Below are positions 35,537 through 48,439 of a stretch of DNA of 64,000 bases, piece by piece. This DNA comes from Leucaena leucocephala (Eukaryota > Streptophyta > Magnoliopsida > Fabales > Fabaceae). Positions within the stretch are counted from its first letter, which is position 1; each line of letters begins with the position of its first letter. Made by a program: the position numbers and the translations under genes. Location: NCBI GenBank assembly GCA_037074615.1, contig CM073535.1, positions 15,105,001 through 15,169,000 on the forward strand. The letters are read 5' to 3'. The notes under the pieces are model-generated. The model was not told the DNA's origin and did not search any database. It saw nothing but the letters and a program-made list of their open reading frames with translations.

Positions 35537-36455
35537 TTGGATCTCATAATCTCGTTCTCTTTCTTCTTTCATACTAGGTGTTTTGCCTTGACCGCATAGG
35601 CATGACGTCTCCATTCAAGCATTTGTACTAGAAATCCCTTTTATATAGACTATCATAAAGCAACCCTATAGTGCAACTCAACCAAATATGTTATAGTACC
35701 TCGAATATAACTCAGATAACCTCCACTTATGCATAGTGTCCGCACTTTTGAAATTAATAAAATAATATTATAAGGGACTTCTTACATACACCATCATAGA
35801 TGTGTATATTATGGTAATCTTTCTTTTGGCCATATATCATTTTGATATGAATCAATCGCTTTCATAACATAATACCTTTAGTTCATAGATAACTTGACCA
35901 TAGGATTAATACTAAAGTAGCAGGCACTGAAACAAACCTCCACAATACAGTTAAAGTCAAAGGACATTAGTGAAAGGATTGTAACTTTCTAGAAATCACA
36001 CAATAATGAAGCAGGGATTGATTCACTTACTTTCTATTTATGGTTCTTTAGCACATGTGGTATAAATCACATGATATAGTGTTCCTCTTATCCTATAAGA
36101 GTGTAGGTCATTTTGATAATATCAATCACACTATATATACTTAAGTCTAAACACTCATAGTATCTAAGCATAAACTCTTCAATTCTATTCATATAATATG
36201 ACATCAATTTTAAAGATTTTTTTATCTGGAAACATGTTTCATGGATGTGGGTATCTATAGTTCGATCCATATCTATACTCACAGATCTCATCTCGACTTA
36301 CTGCACTTTTTAAGCTAAGGCAACAATTATTGTGTTTCTTCTCCATCATATCAGTACTTTTGCTTCTTTACTGGTGAAAAAAAATCTCATCTTTGAATGC
36401 TTCTTTCTAGCGTCAAAGGCAGTTGCTCGTGTGAGAGAGCTAACCTCTTTTATTA
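35537..36455 (-). mobile_element. Internal remnant of the short-LTR copia element
   Basis: Non-coding sequence judged to continue 32880-32928 across the solo LTR: GTGAGACTGG resumes with ATCTCATAATCTCG. No pol motif is seen. The 67-codon minus ORF at 36088-36291 has no recognised features. A non-autonomous or fully decayed element is likely. Confidence 0.4.
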
Positions 36456-38368
36456 GTCTTAGTAGAAATACCTAAGAGCGGGTGAATTGGGTATTTTGAA
36501 ATTTTTTAACATAAATTGATAAATCTTTAAAGACAAACAGAGTATAACAGAATAATGAGAATATAGATTAGAAAGATATCACCAAAGAATAGAGGAATCA
36601 ACATAAGTCAATTTATCCTGATTTAAACCAATCCTCTTATCTTATGTCTAGTCCCTAGAGGCCTTCTGAGATTTTCAACTATACCCTAAGATTTGAATGG
36701 ACTCTTGGTGCCTCAGTATAGCAAGTAATTCTCTCAATCACTCGCATAAAAAAAATAATTCCAACTTAAGAGAACCAATCTATTAAGTCTAGAAAATGGA
36801 TGAAGATTTATTCAATATCTCTCACATAGTATATATGATGATGAACACTAAAGCACAAGAATATTGTGTTAAAGAGTAATGAATGAAGAATAAAAGCATA
36901 AAATAAATTCGGTCGTGGTTGTTCTGTTAGTTGTTCTTCCTTCATTAATGCCGAGTCTTCCTCAAATAGCATTTACTTCATTTGGTAGCCATTAGACTCA
37001 AGCTTGTAACCGTTGGAGTGAAGGCATCGTTGGTGGCTAGGTGAGCATTTAATGATTTATTGGATATAGCAAGTTTTTGTTGACGTAGCCTTTATCATTT
37101 CAAACTTTTAGCCTTTTCTGAATACATTCAATCTCAAAAGATTTGTCAGGAGTTTAAGCATTGATTAAGTGTATGAATAACTAATATTGAACTCATATTA
37201 TATATATCAAGTTCTAATAAGATTTAGATATCTTTTTGAAAAATATATTGTATTAATCCATTAACTAATCGATTAATCATCATTAATTTGATCAATGTTT
37301 CAATTAATATAGAAAACAAAAAATAGAGTATTACATTGATCATATTGTTCAACCATATTCAATATAAATTGATAAGATAAGTTTCTCAAAAGATTTATAA
37401 TGAAGAATGATAAGAAACAAAAGCATACTTTAGATTTGAATCAAACATATATAGCTTAGAGAGAAATATAAGTAGTTTCAGTGTAAACAGAGAAGTATCA
37501 TTAAAATATATGAATTTAACCAAACAACTAATCCGTTAATGTAAGTTAATTGAATCCTTAGTCAATTAATGTATTTGGAGTCAATTAATGTCTCTGGAGG
37601 AATTGACATAGATTTTCAAAATATATTAATTGAACAGTCAATCCATTAATATTAATTAATTGAATCCTTAGTCGATTAATGTTTCTAGACCAATTGACAT
37701 AGAAAGATTTTCAAAACATATTAATCGAACAGTCACTCCATTAATGTTAATTAATTGAATCCTTAGTCGATTAATATCTCTGGAATAATTTTATACATAA
37801 AACTTTTTAGAACGTATTAATCGAACAATTAATCCATTAATATAAATTAATTGATTAACCAATCGATTAATGGATTCAGATTTGATTTTCACAAACTGAT
37901 TATGAACTAATTAATCAAACTATTAATATGTTAATTTAGATTAATCGATTAACTAACGATTAATAGAGTTTGTTTTGTCTAGAGAAATAGTTCTGAATAG
38001 ATTAATGGAATATACAATCGATTAGTTAGAATTAATTGATTAATAAATTAGATTAATTGACTTATCTTTGCAATTCTAGAGATCAACTTCATGATATTAA
38101 TCGAATAGTTAATCAATTAATGGATACTCATTAATCAATTAATTGAGTTTCTTTTTATACTGAAGAGAAATGTTCTGACATTAATTGAACCTCCAATCAT
38201 TAAATGATACTCATTAATCGATTGACTAATCGATTAAGTATTATTAATCGATTAACTTGATCTAACTTGATTGATTAACTTGTTACTTTTGACAAACAAC
38301 TTGATTGATTAAATGAGTTTGAGTTACTTGTGACATAATTAAACCATCATTAAGTATGGATTCTAACA
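36456..38368 (-). mobile_element. 3' LTR of the SIRE-like element, AATCGATTAA-rich
   Basis: Shares its first 300 bp with the LTR at 32929, but its body (37250-38330) is packed with TTAATCGATTAA, ATTAATCGAA and AGTCGATTAATG words. Imperfect tandem units of about 95-110 bp recur at 37546, 37656 and 37751 (each TTAATTGAATCCTTA). The end GGATTCTAACA at 38368 abuts a polypurine tract on the minus strand. No ORF is present. Confidence 0.6.
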
Positions 38369-38621
38369 TTCTCCCCATTTTTGATAATAATAAAACCAAG
38401 TGAATCAAAATGAAACATGAGATAACATATCATTAATTAACATATGAAAAACAAAACCAAGTGAATCAAAGTTATTAATTAAAAAAATACAACTTGAATA
38501 CAATAAACAATATAATGAAAACATAAACAACAGCTCAGTTAATTGACTCAAGAGATTATTCATCTTTCTTCTCTTCACTTTCTCTCTCCCAATTTTTGAC
38601 ATCATCCAAAAGGGTTGGAGC
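38369..38621 (-). mobile_element. Polypurine tract and 3' internal region of the SIRE-like element
   Basis: The minus strand reads ATCAAAAATGGGGAGAA directly before the LTR, a polypurine tract of the form common in SIRE/Maximus copia elements. The region continues to 38621, where copia element 2 is inserted, and resumes at 47486. It is AT-rich and without a usable ORF. Confidence 0.55.
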
Positions 38622-40448
38622 TGAAAGGAATTGGAAGACACGCAGTGGAACTTAACTTAAAAATTTTTTCATTCCTTGCCAGGATCTATCGTATGTGTTT
38701 AAGTCAAGTGGGAAGAAGCATTACCCTCAATGTTTTTCTGCGACTTCCACAGCTCCTCTCCGCGGCTGGTGATCTCCTTTCGATCGCAAGAAGTCGACAG
38801 AGTGTTCCTCAGCGACCTCCACAGCTTCTCTCCGCGGATCGTGCTCTCTTTCTGATCGCAAGAAGTTGACGCCTCAGGTCGGCTCCCTCTACTGGTATCC
38901 ACACGAACAGCGTTCCAACTACAAACGACGTGCTAGCGTCTCCTGTCCCTCCAAGGCTTTCTCAATAATTCATCCTCTCCGTCTCTATTTCAGCAGTTTC
39001 TTATCTGCAAACCTTTTGTAGATTCCCTTCGGCCTTTTGTGTTATGTGTTGTTTTTTTAAAACGTAGCTCCTAAAATCAGATATATAGGATGCTCTGCGT
39101 TTTTCTCAACCGAATTGGATTTTGGAATTAATCTATATTAATTCTGAAATTAATACAATATCATATATTGTATGATTTGATAAGAAACTAATTAAATAAA
39201 TAATGTTTATATTAAATCTGTCCCATAGATTTAATTCACCTATTTATTTAATTTAAAATAAAGATAAGACAGGACTATATTTGATTTATTCTCATAAATC
39301 AAATTTGAGATATCATGCCAATTTGAATTTCAAATTCAAACGTGATAGAGATTTAATTTATCCTTATAAATTAAATCTTGTAAATATCTCTTATATGAGT
39401 TATTCTATCAATTTGAATTTCAAATTTAAACGTGATAGAGGTTTAATTTATCCTTATAAATTAAATCCTATATATTCCTTATATATAATGTATATATATG
39501 AATTTATATATATATACGAATATAAATATAAATAAATATATACATCAACATTGGATTATTCATTGAATCTGGACACGTCTTAGATTCAATGAATATGGAC
39601 ATCATAGCTCGTGTTGGGCTATTTTGTGTGCGACCCTGTAGGCCCATATGAAGTTGGCAGTGGGCTATTTGCTATACTGGCCCACAAGTCGCAAGCGGTC
39701 TCTAGCAAGACATAACGACTACCCAAATCATATGAGGATCGATAAACGATGTAACCTTTTATACAACCATATCATGTCCCTTCTGTCACGCGATATTTTG
39801 GTCATGGATGAGGAATGGATAATGTCATCCTCCTATTCCTGACCATTACTTTCTCGATCCCTGAGTAGTCTGACTATAGAAATGGAACTACCTTTCCATT
39901 ACAGTATGGCCATACATTTCTCAGACTCACTCATCGAGGGGCCCAGTAATATCTCTCTACGAATATAAGGGACAAATTCCATCTGGACCATTCACATTCC
40001 TCTGCATGAAAAATAACTAAGCCCGAACATAGTCTTTATGATCACTCGGTCAAAAGTGACTTTTGACTAGGTCAAAGCTGAGCGTTTGTCATGTAGGAAT
40101 CCATGATGATCTCAGGTCAAAGGGCATAGTGACATGGTTTGTATATGAGAGAAGCTTATGACGTAACCCATGCAACTCTCTCATAGCGAGTCGGTCCAAC
40201 ACCTTGTACTCTTACATGTGCCTATGACTTTGATTTATATCTCTATATATCTTCAAAGTCATACTGGTCTTATTTCATCTCTACTCCCGCACAGATGATC
40301 GACCAGGGACATTTAGGATAAGATCATGAATTATCCAAGGATGGTCATCATAATAAACATGCAAATAATATGATAACACAATTAATAAATTCATAAATCA
40401 ATAATATTCATAAGACAATGATTGGCCCCTAGGGCATATTTTCCAACA
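38622..40448 (-). repeat. 3' LTR of copia element 2
   Basis: TGAAAGGAATTGG at 38622 to TTTTCCAACA at 40448. Same subfamily as 45660-47485 and 9856-11682 (CCTCAATGTT, GAGATATCATG). Two 90-bp units. Confidence 0.93.
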
Positions 40449-40462
40449 ACCTCCCACTTGCA

Positions 40463-41100
40463 CTAGGTACAATCATTAATTTGACTATTTCCCATTGACC
40501 TAACATGACGCTCATGCTTTGCCTGCACAAGTGGCTTTGTTAGAGGATCGGCAACATTGTCTTCTCCTACTACTTTGCATATTTTTATATCACCTCTATC
40601 ATTGATTTCTCTGATGAGATGAAATCGCCTGAGTATATGCTTGGTCCTTTGATGTGACCTAGGCTCTTTGGCCTGTGCAATGGCATCGCTATTGTCACAT
40701 AGCAAAGTTATTGGATCTGAGATGGTAGGTATCACCCCTAGTTCCGTGATGAACTTCCTGATCCAAACGGCTTCCTTAGCTGCATCAGATGCTGCTATAT
40801 ACTCAGCTTCCATTGCAGAATCTGCTATAGTGCCCTGCTTAGAGCTCTTCCAGCTCACTGCTCTATTATTGAGGAGGAATATGTATCCAGACTGCGATTT
40901 TTGGTCGTCCTGGTCAGTTTGGAAACTCGCATCTGTGTAACCAGTTACACAGAGTTCGTCATCCAATCCACCATAGACCAAGAATAAGTCCTTAGTCCTT
41001 CTCAAGTACTTAAGGATATTCTTGACAGCAGTCTAATGGCCCTCACCAGGGTCCTCTTGATATCTGCTAGTCATACTTAAGGCAAACGAGACATCCGGTC
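40463..41100 (-). pseudogene. RNase H region of copia element 2
   Basis: Contains YTDASF, MEAEYIAASD with the catalytic Glu kept, LLCDNSDA and the C-terminal ADPLTKPL. From 40463 to 41005 the frame is open for 180 codons. A Trp codon has become a stop at about 41035, where element 1 keeps Trp, cutting it from the upstream reverse transcriptase. The catalytic residues here are better preserved than in element 1. Confidence 0.88.
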
Positions 41101-42067
41101 GAGTACATAACATGGCATACATGATAGATCCTATGGTTGAGGCATATGGAACTTTACTCATGCGACCTCGCTGATCAGATGTACTAGGATACAGATCTTT
41201 GCTGAGGTGACTACCATGAGACATGGGTATGAAACCCCTCTTTGATTCGTGCATACTGAACCTATGCAGTATTTTGTCTATGTATGTACTCTGACTGAGT
41301 CCTAGAAGTCTTTTAGATCTATCTCTATAGATCCTGATTCCTAGGATGTAGGTGGCTTCACCCAAGTCTTTCATCGAGAAAGACTTTCCTAACCAAGACT
41401 TGATAATCTGTAAGGTAGGAATGTCATTCCCAATAAGTAGGATGTCATCGACATAGAGTACCAAAAACAAAACTGTGCTCCCACTAACCTTCTTGTACAC
41501 ACAAGGTTCATCAATGTTTTGAAGAAATCCAAACTCTTTGACTACTTCATCAAAACGATGATTCCAACTCCGAGAGGCTTGCTTTAGTCCATAAATGGAC
41601 CTTTAAAGCTTGCACACTTTACCAGAGTCCTTGGAACGCACAAACCCTTCAGGTTGTGTCATATACACATCCTCAAGGAGCTTTCCATTAAGGAAGGCTG
41701 TCTTGACGTCTATCTGCCATATTTCATAGTCATAATATGCTGCTATGGCAAAGAGAATTCTGATTGATTTGGCCATTGCAACTGGGGAAAAGGTCTCATC
41801 ATAATCCACACCATGAGTTTGAGTAAATCCTTTTGCAACCAGTCATGCCTTGAAGATATTTACATTGTCATCCATGTCAGTTTTCTCCTTAAAAACCCAC
41901 TTGTACCCGACGGTTTTTACACCTTCAGGAGGGTCAACTAAGGTCCAAACCTTATTGTCGTACATGGATTGCATTTCAGACTTCATGGCATTAAGCCACT
42001 TTTCAGAGTTTGGTCCTACTATAGCTTCTCGATAGGTAGTCAGCTCATTATGCTCAATGAGCAACAC
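41033..42067 (-). pseudogene. Reverse transcriptase region of copia element 2
   Basis: Pieces are 41843-42067 (VWTLVDPPEGVKTV, KWVFKEK), 41603-41809 (DVKTAFLNG) and 41033-41500 (YVDDILLIGN, then LGKSFSMKDLGEATYILGI). Stops come from CGA to TGA at about 41847 and CAA to TAA at about 41606, both C-to-T changes on the coding strand, as expected for methylated, silenced DNA. It retains the 16 bp missing from element 1 after GKSF. Confidence 0.9.
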
Positions 42068-42084
42068 ATCATGACTGTCAGAAA

Positions 42085-43493
42085 TCAGAAATCCATATCT
42101 TTGAGGCTGAAGTCATGTCCTATTAGACTTCCGTGGACCTTGCATGACTTGAGGAGTCTCAACAACTTGTTGTGAGTCTTCTCTATTTTCCATCTGTAAT
42201 TTGTGGTGTCTTGTGGCTCTCGAACTTCTTCGAGGTGTACCTTACTCCCACTGGTTCTTTTAGAGATAAATTCTCGTTCGAGAAAGATACCACTTCTAAC
42301 AATAAACACTTTGTTATCAGCAGGGTTGTAGACATAATATCCCTTGGTTTCCTTAGGATATCCCACAAAAAGGCAATTTGAGGATTTGGGCACTAATTTG
42401 TCTGAGGCTTGTTGCTTAACATAGACCTCGCATCCCCAAATCTTGAGGAAAGACAAACTAGGCGTCCTCCCAGTCCATATCTCATACGGAGTCTTTTCAA
42501 TTGCCTTAAATGGAACACGATTGAGTGTGAACGCAGCTGTCTCTAGGGTATGGCCCTAAAAGGAGGGCGAAAGATCTGTTCGACTCATCATGGATCGAAC
42601 CATATCTAATAGTGTTCGATTCCTCCATTCATAAACGCCATTCCATTGTGGTGTCCCTGGAGGAGTCAATTGTGAGACTATCCCACAACTCTTGAGATGA
42701 TCTATGAACTCTTGGCTCAAATATTCACCACCCGATCAGATCGAAGGGCTTTAATTGTTTTGCCAAGCTGGTTTTGTACTTCATTTTGAAATATCTTGAA
42801 CTTTTCAAAAGATTCAAATTTATGTTTCATCAGATAGATGTACCCATATCTACTGAAATCATGTATGAATGTTATGAAGTACGAATAACCTCCTCTGGTA
42901 TTTGTGTTCATCGGTCCACACACATCTGTATGTATGAGGCCTAATAAATCGGTGGCCCTCTCACTGTGCCCAGTGAAGGGTGACTTTGTCATCTTTCCTA
43001 ACAAGCAAGACTCGCAAGTGTCATATGATTCAAAATCAAATGAGTTTAGAAATCCATCTTGATGAAGTTTGGAAATGCGTTTCTCATTTATGTGGCCCAG
43101 ACGACAGTGCTAGAGGTATGTCAGATTCAAATCATTTAGTTTGACCCTTTTAGCGGTTATGTTATAGATATTTCCATGATTGGGTTGTTCCAAATTTAAT
43201 ATGTAATAATCAACATGCAAATCACCATGAGCATAGAAAACATCATTACTATAAATATAACATCTACTATTCCCAGCAATGGAAGTGAAACCTTCCTTAT
43301 CCAAATAAGAAAGTGAAACAATGTTACTACTTAAAGCAGGAACATAATAGCAATTGTTCAAAACTAACAAAAGCCCAGTGGGCAGAACTAATTCATAAGT
43401 GCCTACAGCTAACGCAGCAACCCTTGCTCTGTTTCCAACTCGTAGGTCAACCTCGCCCTTTTTCAACTTCCTACTGTCTTTTAGTCCCTGCAC
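42085..43493 (-). pseudogene. Integrase and C-terminal protease region of copia element 2
   Basis: The 43110-43493 piece has VGNRARVAALAVGTYELVLP, joining protease to the pre-integrase region without the frameshift of element 1. The 42717-43004 piece keeps HTDVCGP, and the zinc-finger Cys pair (CESC) just upstream is intact. A one-base deletion at about 42732 turns GGEY into a shifted frame. The C-terminal part at 42085-42456 carries FLKIWGCEVYVKQQ and FVGYPKETKGYYVYNP. Confidence 0.87.
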
Positions 43494-43499
43494 ATTTGT

Positions 43500-44442
43500 A
43501 TAAATGTGAGAACCACATGCAGTATCTAATACCCATGAAGTGGAAGTAGAAAGATGAATGTCTATAACATAAATACCTGAAGCGATAGCCCCGCTATCCT
43601 TCTTGTTCTTTTTCAGATCTTCGAGGTAGAGTTTGCAATTTCTCTTCCAATGACCAGGTTCATTGCAAAAGAAGCAGACTCCTTCCTTCGGAGGCTTTGC
43701 CTTCTTTGGTGCAGGCTTGGTTTCAGGCTTACCTGACTCTTTGGTCTTACTTGAAGCTATGACCCTTCCCCTTGCCTTTGCCTTTCCTTTTCATACCCTT
43801 TCCTTTCTGAACCATCAAAATAGCATTAGGCTTCTTCTTAAGGCTCGATTCAGCAGTTTTAAGCATCCCATGCAGTTCAAAAATAGATTTCTCCATGTTG
43901 TTCATGTTGTAGTTCATGATAAACTGGTCATAACTTTCTGGGAGTGAGTTTAAGATCAAATCTGTAGCTAACTCCTGGCTCATGGGAAATCCAAGCCTTT
44001 CAAGGTGATCAATGTACCCTTTCATCTTTAAGACATGAATACTAACTGATGCACCTTCAGCCATCTTGTAGGAATGTAAGGCCTTAGTGGTCTCATACCT
44101 CTCTTACCTTGCCTGTTGCTAGAACATTTCCTTGAGATGCACAATCATCTCATAAGCCTCCATATGTTCCAGATCTCTTTGGAGCTCTGGAACCATGGTG
44201 CCTAGCATCAAGAATCCCACATCGACAGAGTCTTCCTTATGCTTCGTGTAAGCATCTCCCTGAGTTCTAGGAGCATTGGCCGCTGGTTCCTCAGGAATGG
44301 GTTGATCTAGGACATGCGCCTTTCTTTTCTGCTTGAGAACAATTCTCAAGTTCCTAAACCAGTCAAGAAAGTTTATCCCATTAAGTTTATCCTTCTCAAG
44401 GACAGATCATAGCGATAATGTAGCAGTATTACTAGTCGTCAT
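43500..44442 (-). pseudogene. Gag and N-terminal protease region of copia element 2
   Basis: Met at 44442 corresponds to the start in element 1. The CGA of the early Arg has become TGA (about 44408), and two further stops lie near 44105-44130. A small deletion after the Lys/Gly-rich tract (about 43755) shifts the frame. The zinc knuckle near 43650-43690 keeps the canonical His (CFFCNEPGHWKRNC). The protease WVLDT motif lies at about 43530-43545. Confidence 0.87.
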
Positions 44443-45659
44443 GATTCTACAATTAAAAATATGCAATTTAATTAGCAATCTCCCACTAAATAAAGAACCC
44501 TCAATGCAATAATTAGTGGGCTAAGATCCATATTTGGCTCAAACTTAAGTCCGCTTTGGCAGGAAGCTTAAATTAAGTTATTTAGGTAGGTAACACCTTT
44601 ACCAATTACATCAAATGTAACTCTTAGATGTTCATGGGATTGTATCATCATATGATCTGTCATGTTTTTAATCCTATCTAATGCCTTGAGACCCAAAACC
44701 GTTTTGTTAATCTCAATTAAGTCAAGCAATAATAAACATGTGAGAGTAGCACCATTACTCTTACTTATCTCCCCAAGATAACTCAAAAGCACCCACTTTG
44801 GTGGAGTCCACAATTGATTTATTGAGGTTTTGACAAGTGTTCATAAATTGACAGCATTATGACTTAAGATTTCATTCAAAGGGCTTAATTTATCTATCTT
44901 GTTTATAAGAATACATGTTTCTCAGTTTGTATCTCATACAAGTAATATGCATGTTTCTGATATAATCATAAGATGCATAATTTAAATGTGATACAATATG
45001 GCTCACCTATCCTAAGTCCCCTCAAGCCAATGAGAGGAGCTCTCTAGTAAGAAAAGGAAAATTACATATAGAAACCTCTTTTAACATTCGAGGGGAGTGA
45101 GATGAGAAGAGAAGGTACATTGAGAGTATATAGAGGAAGGCACGACACGCAGGCCGTAAAAAAATTACAATACTTGCAATCTAGAGCCATATTGTTCACC
45201 ATACCCAAACATTCAAGAATCAATATTCAGATCTAATTATAGGGCAATTAATGTTTCAAATCTAAAACATTCACAAAATAACATGTGTTACGATTGTGTT
45301 GCGCTATGAACAGATAGCCACGGCGGTCCCGCTAGTCAGTTAATGGACGGCTGTCCCACTAGCCAGTTAGCGGGCAGGGTCTAGGGGCAGCGCCCTGAGA
45401 AAAAAAATTTTGTTTCATAAATAATCACGAATCTATATTTGGTTTTCTTAGACCCCATCTATGTTAATTGATCAAATCAAAACGCATCATCACCGATTTC
45501 AATTCCCTTTTAGATTCCTTTTATGTCATACATAACACGGATTCCTCATATGTCATACATAAAATGTATATTTTATATGAACAGGTACGACTAACACATA
45601 TCTTATTAATCAACAATCAAGCCTAACTTAAACACAAAATGGCATGGCTCTGATACCAC
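44443..45659 (-). other. 5' leader and primer binding site of copia element 2
   Basis: The leader holds the 81-codon ORF at 44568-44813, a GC-rich block with a decayed 24-bp repeat and GGGGC/GCCC hairpin near 45325-45400, and the Met-tRNA primer site immediately before 45660. Confidence 0.7.
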
Positions 45660-47485
45660 TGAAAGGAATTGGAAGACACGCAGTGGAAATTAACTTAAAT
45701 TTTTTCCATTCCTTGCCAGGATTTATCATATGTGTTTAAGTCAAGTGGGAAGAAGCACTACCCTCAATGTTCCTCTGCGACTTCCACAGCTCCTCTCCAT
45801 GGATGGTGATCTCTTTTCGACCTTAAGAAGTCAACGGAGTGTTCCTCAGCGACCTCCATAGCTTCTCTCTGCGGCTCGTGCTCTCTTTCTGATCGCAAGA
45901 AGTCAACGCCTCAGGTCGGCTCCCTCTACTGGTATCCACACGAATAGCGTTCCAACCACGAACGACGTGCTAGCGTCTCCTGTCCCTCCAAGGCTTTCTC
46001 AACAATTCGTCCTTTCCGTCTCTATTTCAGCAGTTTCTTATCTGCAAACCTTTTGCAGATTCCCTTTGGCCTTTTGTGTTATGTGTTGTTTTTTTAAAAC
46101 GTAGCTCCTAAAATCAGATATATAGCATGCTCTGCGTTTTTCTCAACCGAATTGGATTTTGGAATTAATCTATATTAATTCTGAAATTAATACAATATCA
46201 TATATTGTATGATTTGATAAGAAACTAATTAAATAAATAATGTTTATATTAAATCCGTCCCACAGATTTAATTCACCTATTTATTTAATTTAAAATAAAG
46301 ATAAGACAGGACTATATTTGATTTATTCTCATAAATCAAATTTGAGATATCATGTCAATTTGAATTTCAAATTCAAACGTGATAGAGATTCAATTTATCC
46401 TTATAAATTAAATCTTATAAATATCTCTTATATGAGATATTCTATCAATTTGAATTTCAAATTCAAACGTGATAGAGGTTTAATTTATCCTTATAAATTA
46501 AATCCTATATATTCCTTATATATAATGTATATATACGAATTTATATATATATACAAATATAAATATAAATAAATATATACATCAACATTGGATTATTCAT
46601 TGAATCTGGACACGTCTTAGATTCAATGAATCTGGACATCATAGCTCATGTTGGGCTATTTTGTGTGCGACCCTGTAGGCCCATATGAAGTTGGCAGTGG
46701 GCTATTTGCTATACTGGCCCACAAGTCGCAAGCGGTCTCTAGCAAGATATAACGACTACCCAAATCATATGAGGATCGATAAATGATGTAACATTTTATA
46801 CAACCATATCATGTCCCTTTTGTCACGCGATATTTTGGTCATGGATGAGGTATGGATAATGTCATCCTCCTATTCCTGACCATTACTTTCTCGATCCCTG
46901 AGTAGTCTGACTATAGAAATGGAACTACCTTTCCATTACAGTATGGCCATACATTTCTCAGACTCACTCATCGAGGGGCCCAGTAATATCTCTCTACGAA
47001 TATGAGGGACAAATTCCATCTTGACCATTCACATTCCTCTGCATGAAAAACCACTAAGCCCGAACATAGTCTTTATGATCACTCGGTCAAAAGTGACTTT
47101 TGACTAGGTCAAAGCTGAGCTTTTGTCATGTAGGAATCCATGATGATCTCAGGTCAAAGGGCATAGTGACATGGTTTGTATATGAGAGAAGCTTATGACG
47201 TAACCCATGCAGCTCTCTCATAGTGGGTCGGTCCAACACCTTGTACTCTTACATGTGCCTATGACTTTGATTTATATCTCTATACATCTTCAGAGTCATA
47301 CTGGCCTTATTTCATATCTGCTCCCACATAGATGACCGACCAGGGACATTTAGGATAAGATCATGAATTATCTAAGGTTGGTCATCACAATAAACATGCA
47401 AATAATATGATAACACAATTAATAAATTCATAAATTAATAATGTTCATAAGACAATGATTGGCCCCTAGGGCATATTTTCCAATA
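45660..47485 (-). repeat. 5' LTR of copia element 2
   Basis: TGAAAGGAATTGG at 45660; the right end reads TTTTCCAATA, with T in place of the terminal C. Two 90-bp units near 46345 and 46435. Same subfamily as its partner LTR. Confidence 0.93.
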
Positions 47486-48439
47486 GGACCAAGAGTTGAA
47501 CGAATGATCAAGGGAAATTGGGGTAATGGAAGACTAGGCTTGGTGGAAATAGAAGAAAGGGGTACACCGAGTGAAAAGGTAGGGGTTACAGATACTGAGG
47601 CTAAAGAGGGTGAGGGGACAGGAATTACAAGAACATGTTGAGCATGCTGAGGCTCTAATATAGGTGACTGATCCCTAAGCTCTTCCTCTAAGAAGGAAGG
47701 TATAATATTGTTTAAATAGAAGAATATTCTTAACATCAGACACTTCCTGATGAATAACCTCTTGCCACTCTAAAATGGCTTCTTGTCTCTCTTTTACTTC
47801 TTCCTTGAAGGCTTAAAAATCCCAGATTTGATTCTCGAGAAGTGTCTGGATTCTATAGCTTTGCCTCTGTTAAATGATATTTGCTTCTTTCTTGAATGCA
47901 TTGAGTCTGTTCTCTAGCTCTGGAAACTTAGTTTAAAGATACCTCTGAATAGATGCACTTAGAAATGATGGTGCAGTAGAGACTTGAGGTATAGCAGAGG
48001 AATATCCTTCATCCTAAGGAAGGGAAGCACTGGCTGAAGGCTACTTAGCTTGACTGTCTCTGGGAGTTAGTCCCTTATTGGCATTATATGCAAGCTTGAT
48101 CTTCATTTTGTGTAGCTGAGATAACCTAAAAGCTCCAATTTGTTCCTTCATTCTTCCTTCTAGGTTATGATTATTGAAATGCTTAAGGAAAAAGACAAGT
48201 TGAGGAAAAGTCATAGTGGCTCAGTGGTAGTCTTCATTGTCTTTTGCAGCATTACAATGAATTCAAGATCAGAGTCTGTGTCAGAATTGGGTTATTATGA
48301 CCTTGCCTTTCTATTTGAAGTAGATTGAGGAGAAGGCTAAAAGATTTTAACTTTGCTTCTATCTTTGGTTGTTGCCTTTGCTAGTGCCTTGCTCAACTGA
48401 GCCTTGCTTTTACCCTTTGAGACCTTTAGGCCATCGCCA
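47486..48439 (-). pseudogene. Decayed ORF of the SIRE-like element (possible env-like or third ORF)
   Basis: A coding-like minus frame with in-frame stops. It includes a charged, coiled-coil-like segment (KFPELENRLNAFKKEA, about 47880-47935), then AFKEEVKERQEAILEWQEV, a Pro/Ser-rich segment at 47490-47640 and a basic SKGKSKAQLSKALAKATTK upstream. No family is recognised with confidence. Its place between pol and the polypurine tract of a SIRE-like element suggests the extra 3' ORF known from those elements. Confidence 0.4.

Larger units (their letters stand above)
38622..47485 (-). mobile_element. Ty1/copia retrotransposon, element 2 (degenerate)
   Basis: Same family as element 1. LTRs at 38622-40448 (1827 bp) and 45660-47485 (1826 bp); the last base pair of the right LTR has changed from CA to TA. 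A 5-bp target duplication with one mismatch, GGAGC (38617-38621) and GGACC (47486-47490), marks a simple insertion. The primer site GCTCTGATACCA (plus) lies just before 45660 and the polypurine tract just after 40448. Coding order as in element 1, with its own set of stops and frameshifts. It is inserted in the interior of the SIRE-like element. Confidence 0.93.

Noticed and set aside
36088..36291. 67-codon minus ORF as a gene
   Set aside because: No recognised family, no conserved partner copy in the window, and it lies in a retroelement remnant.
47459..47641. Plus-strand ORF MAPRAYFPIG across the right edge of copia element 2
   Set aside because: It spans an insertion junction, so it is a chance frame antisense to the decayed SIRE-like ORF.
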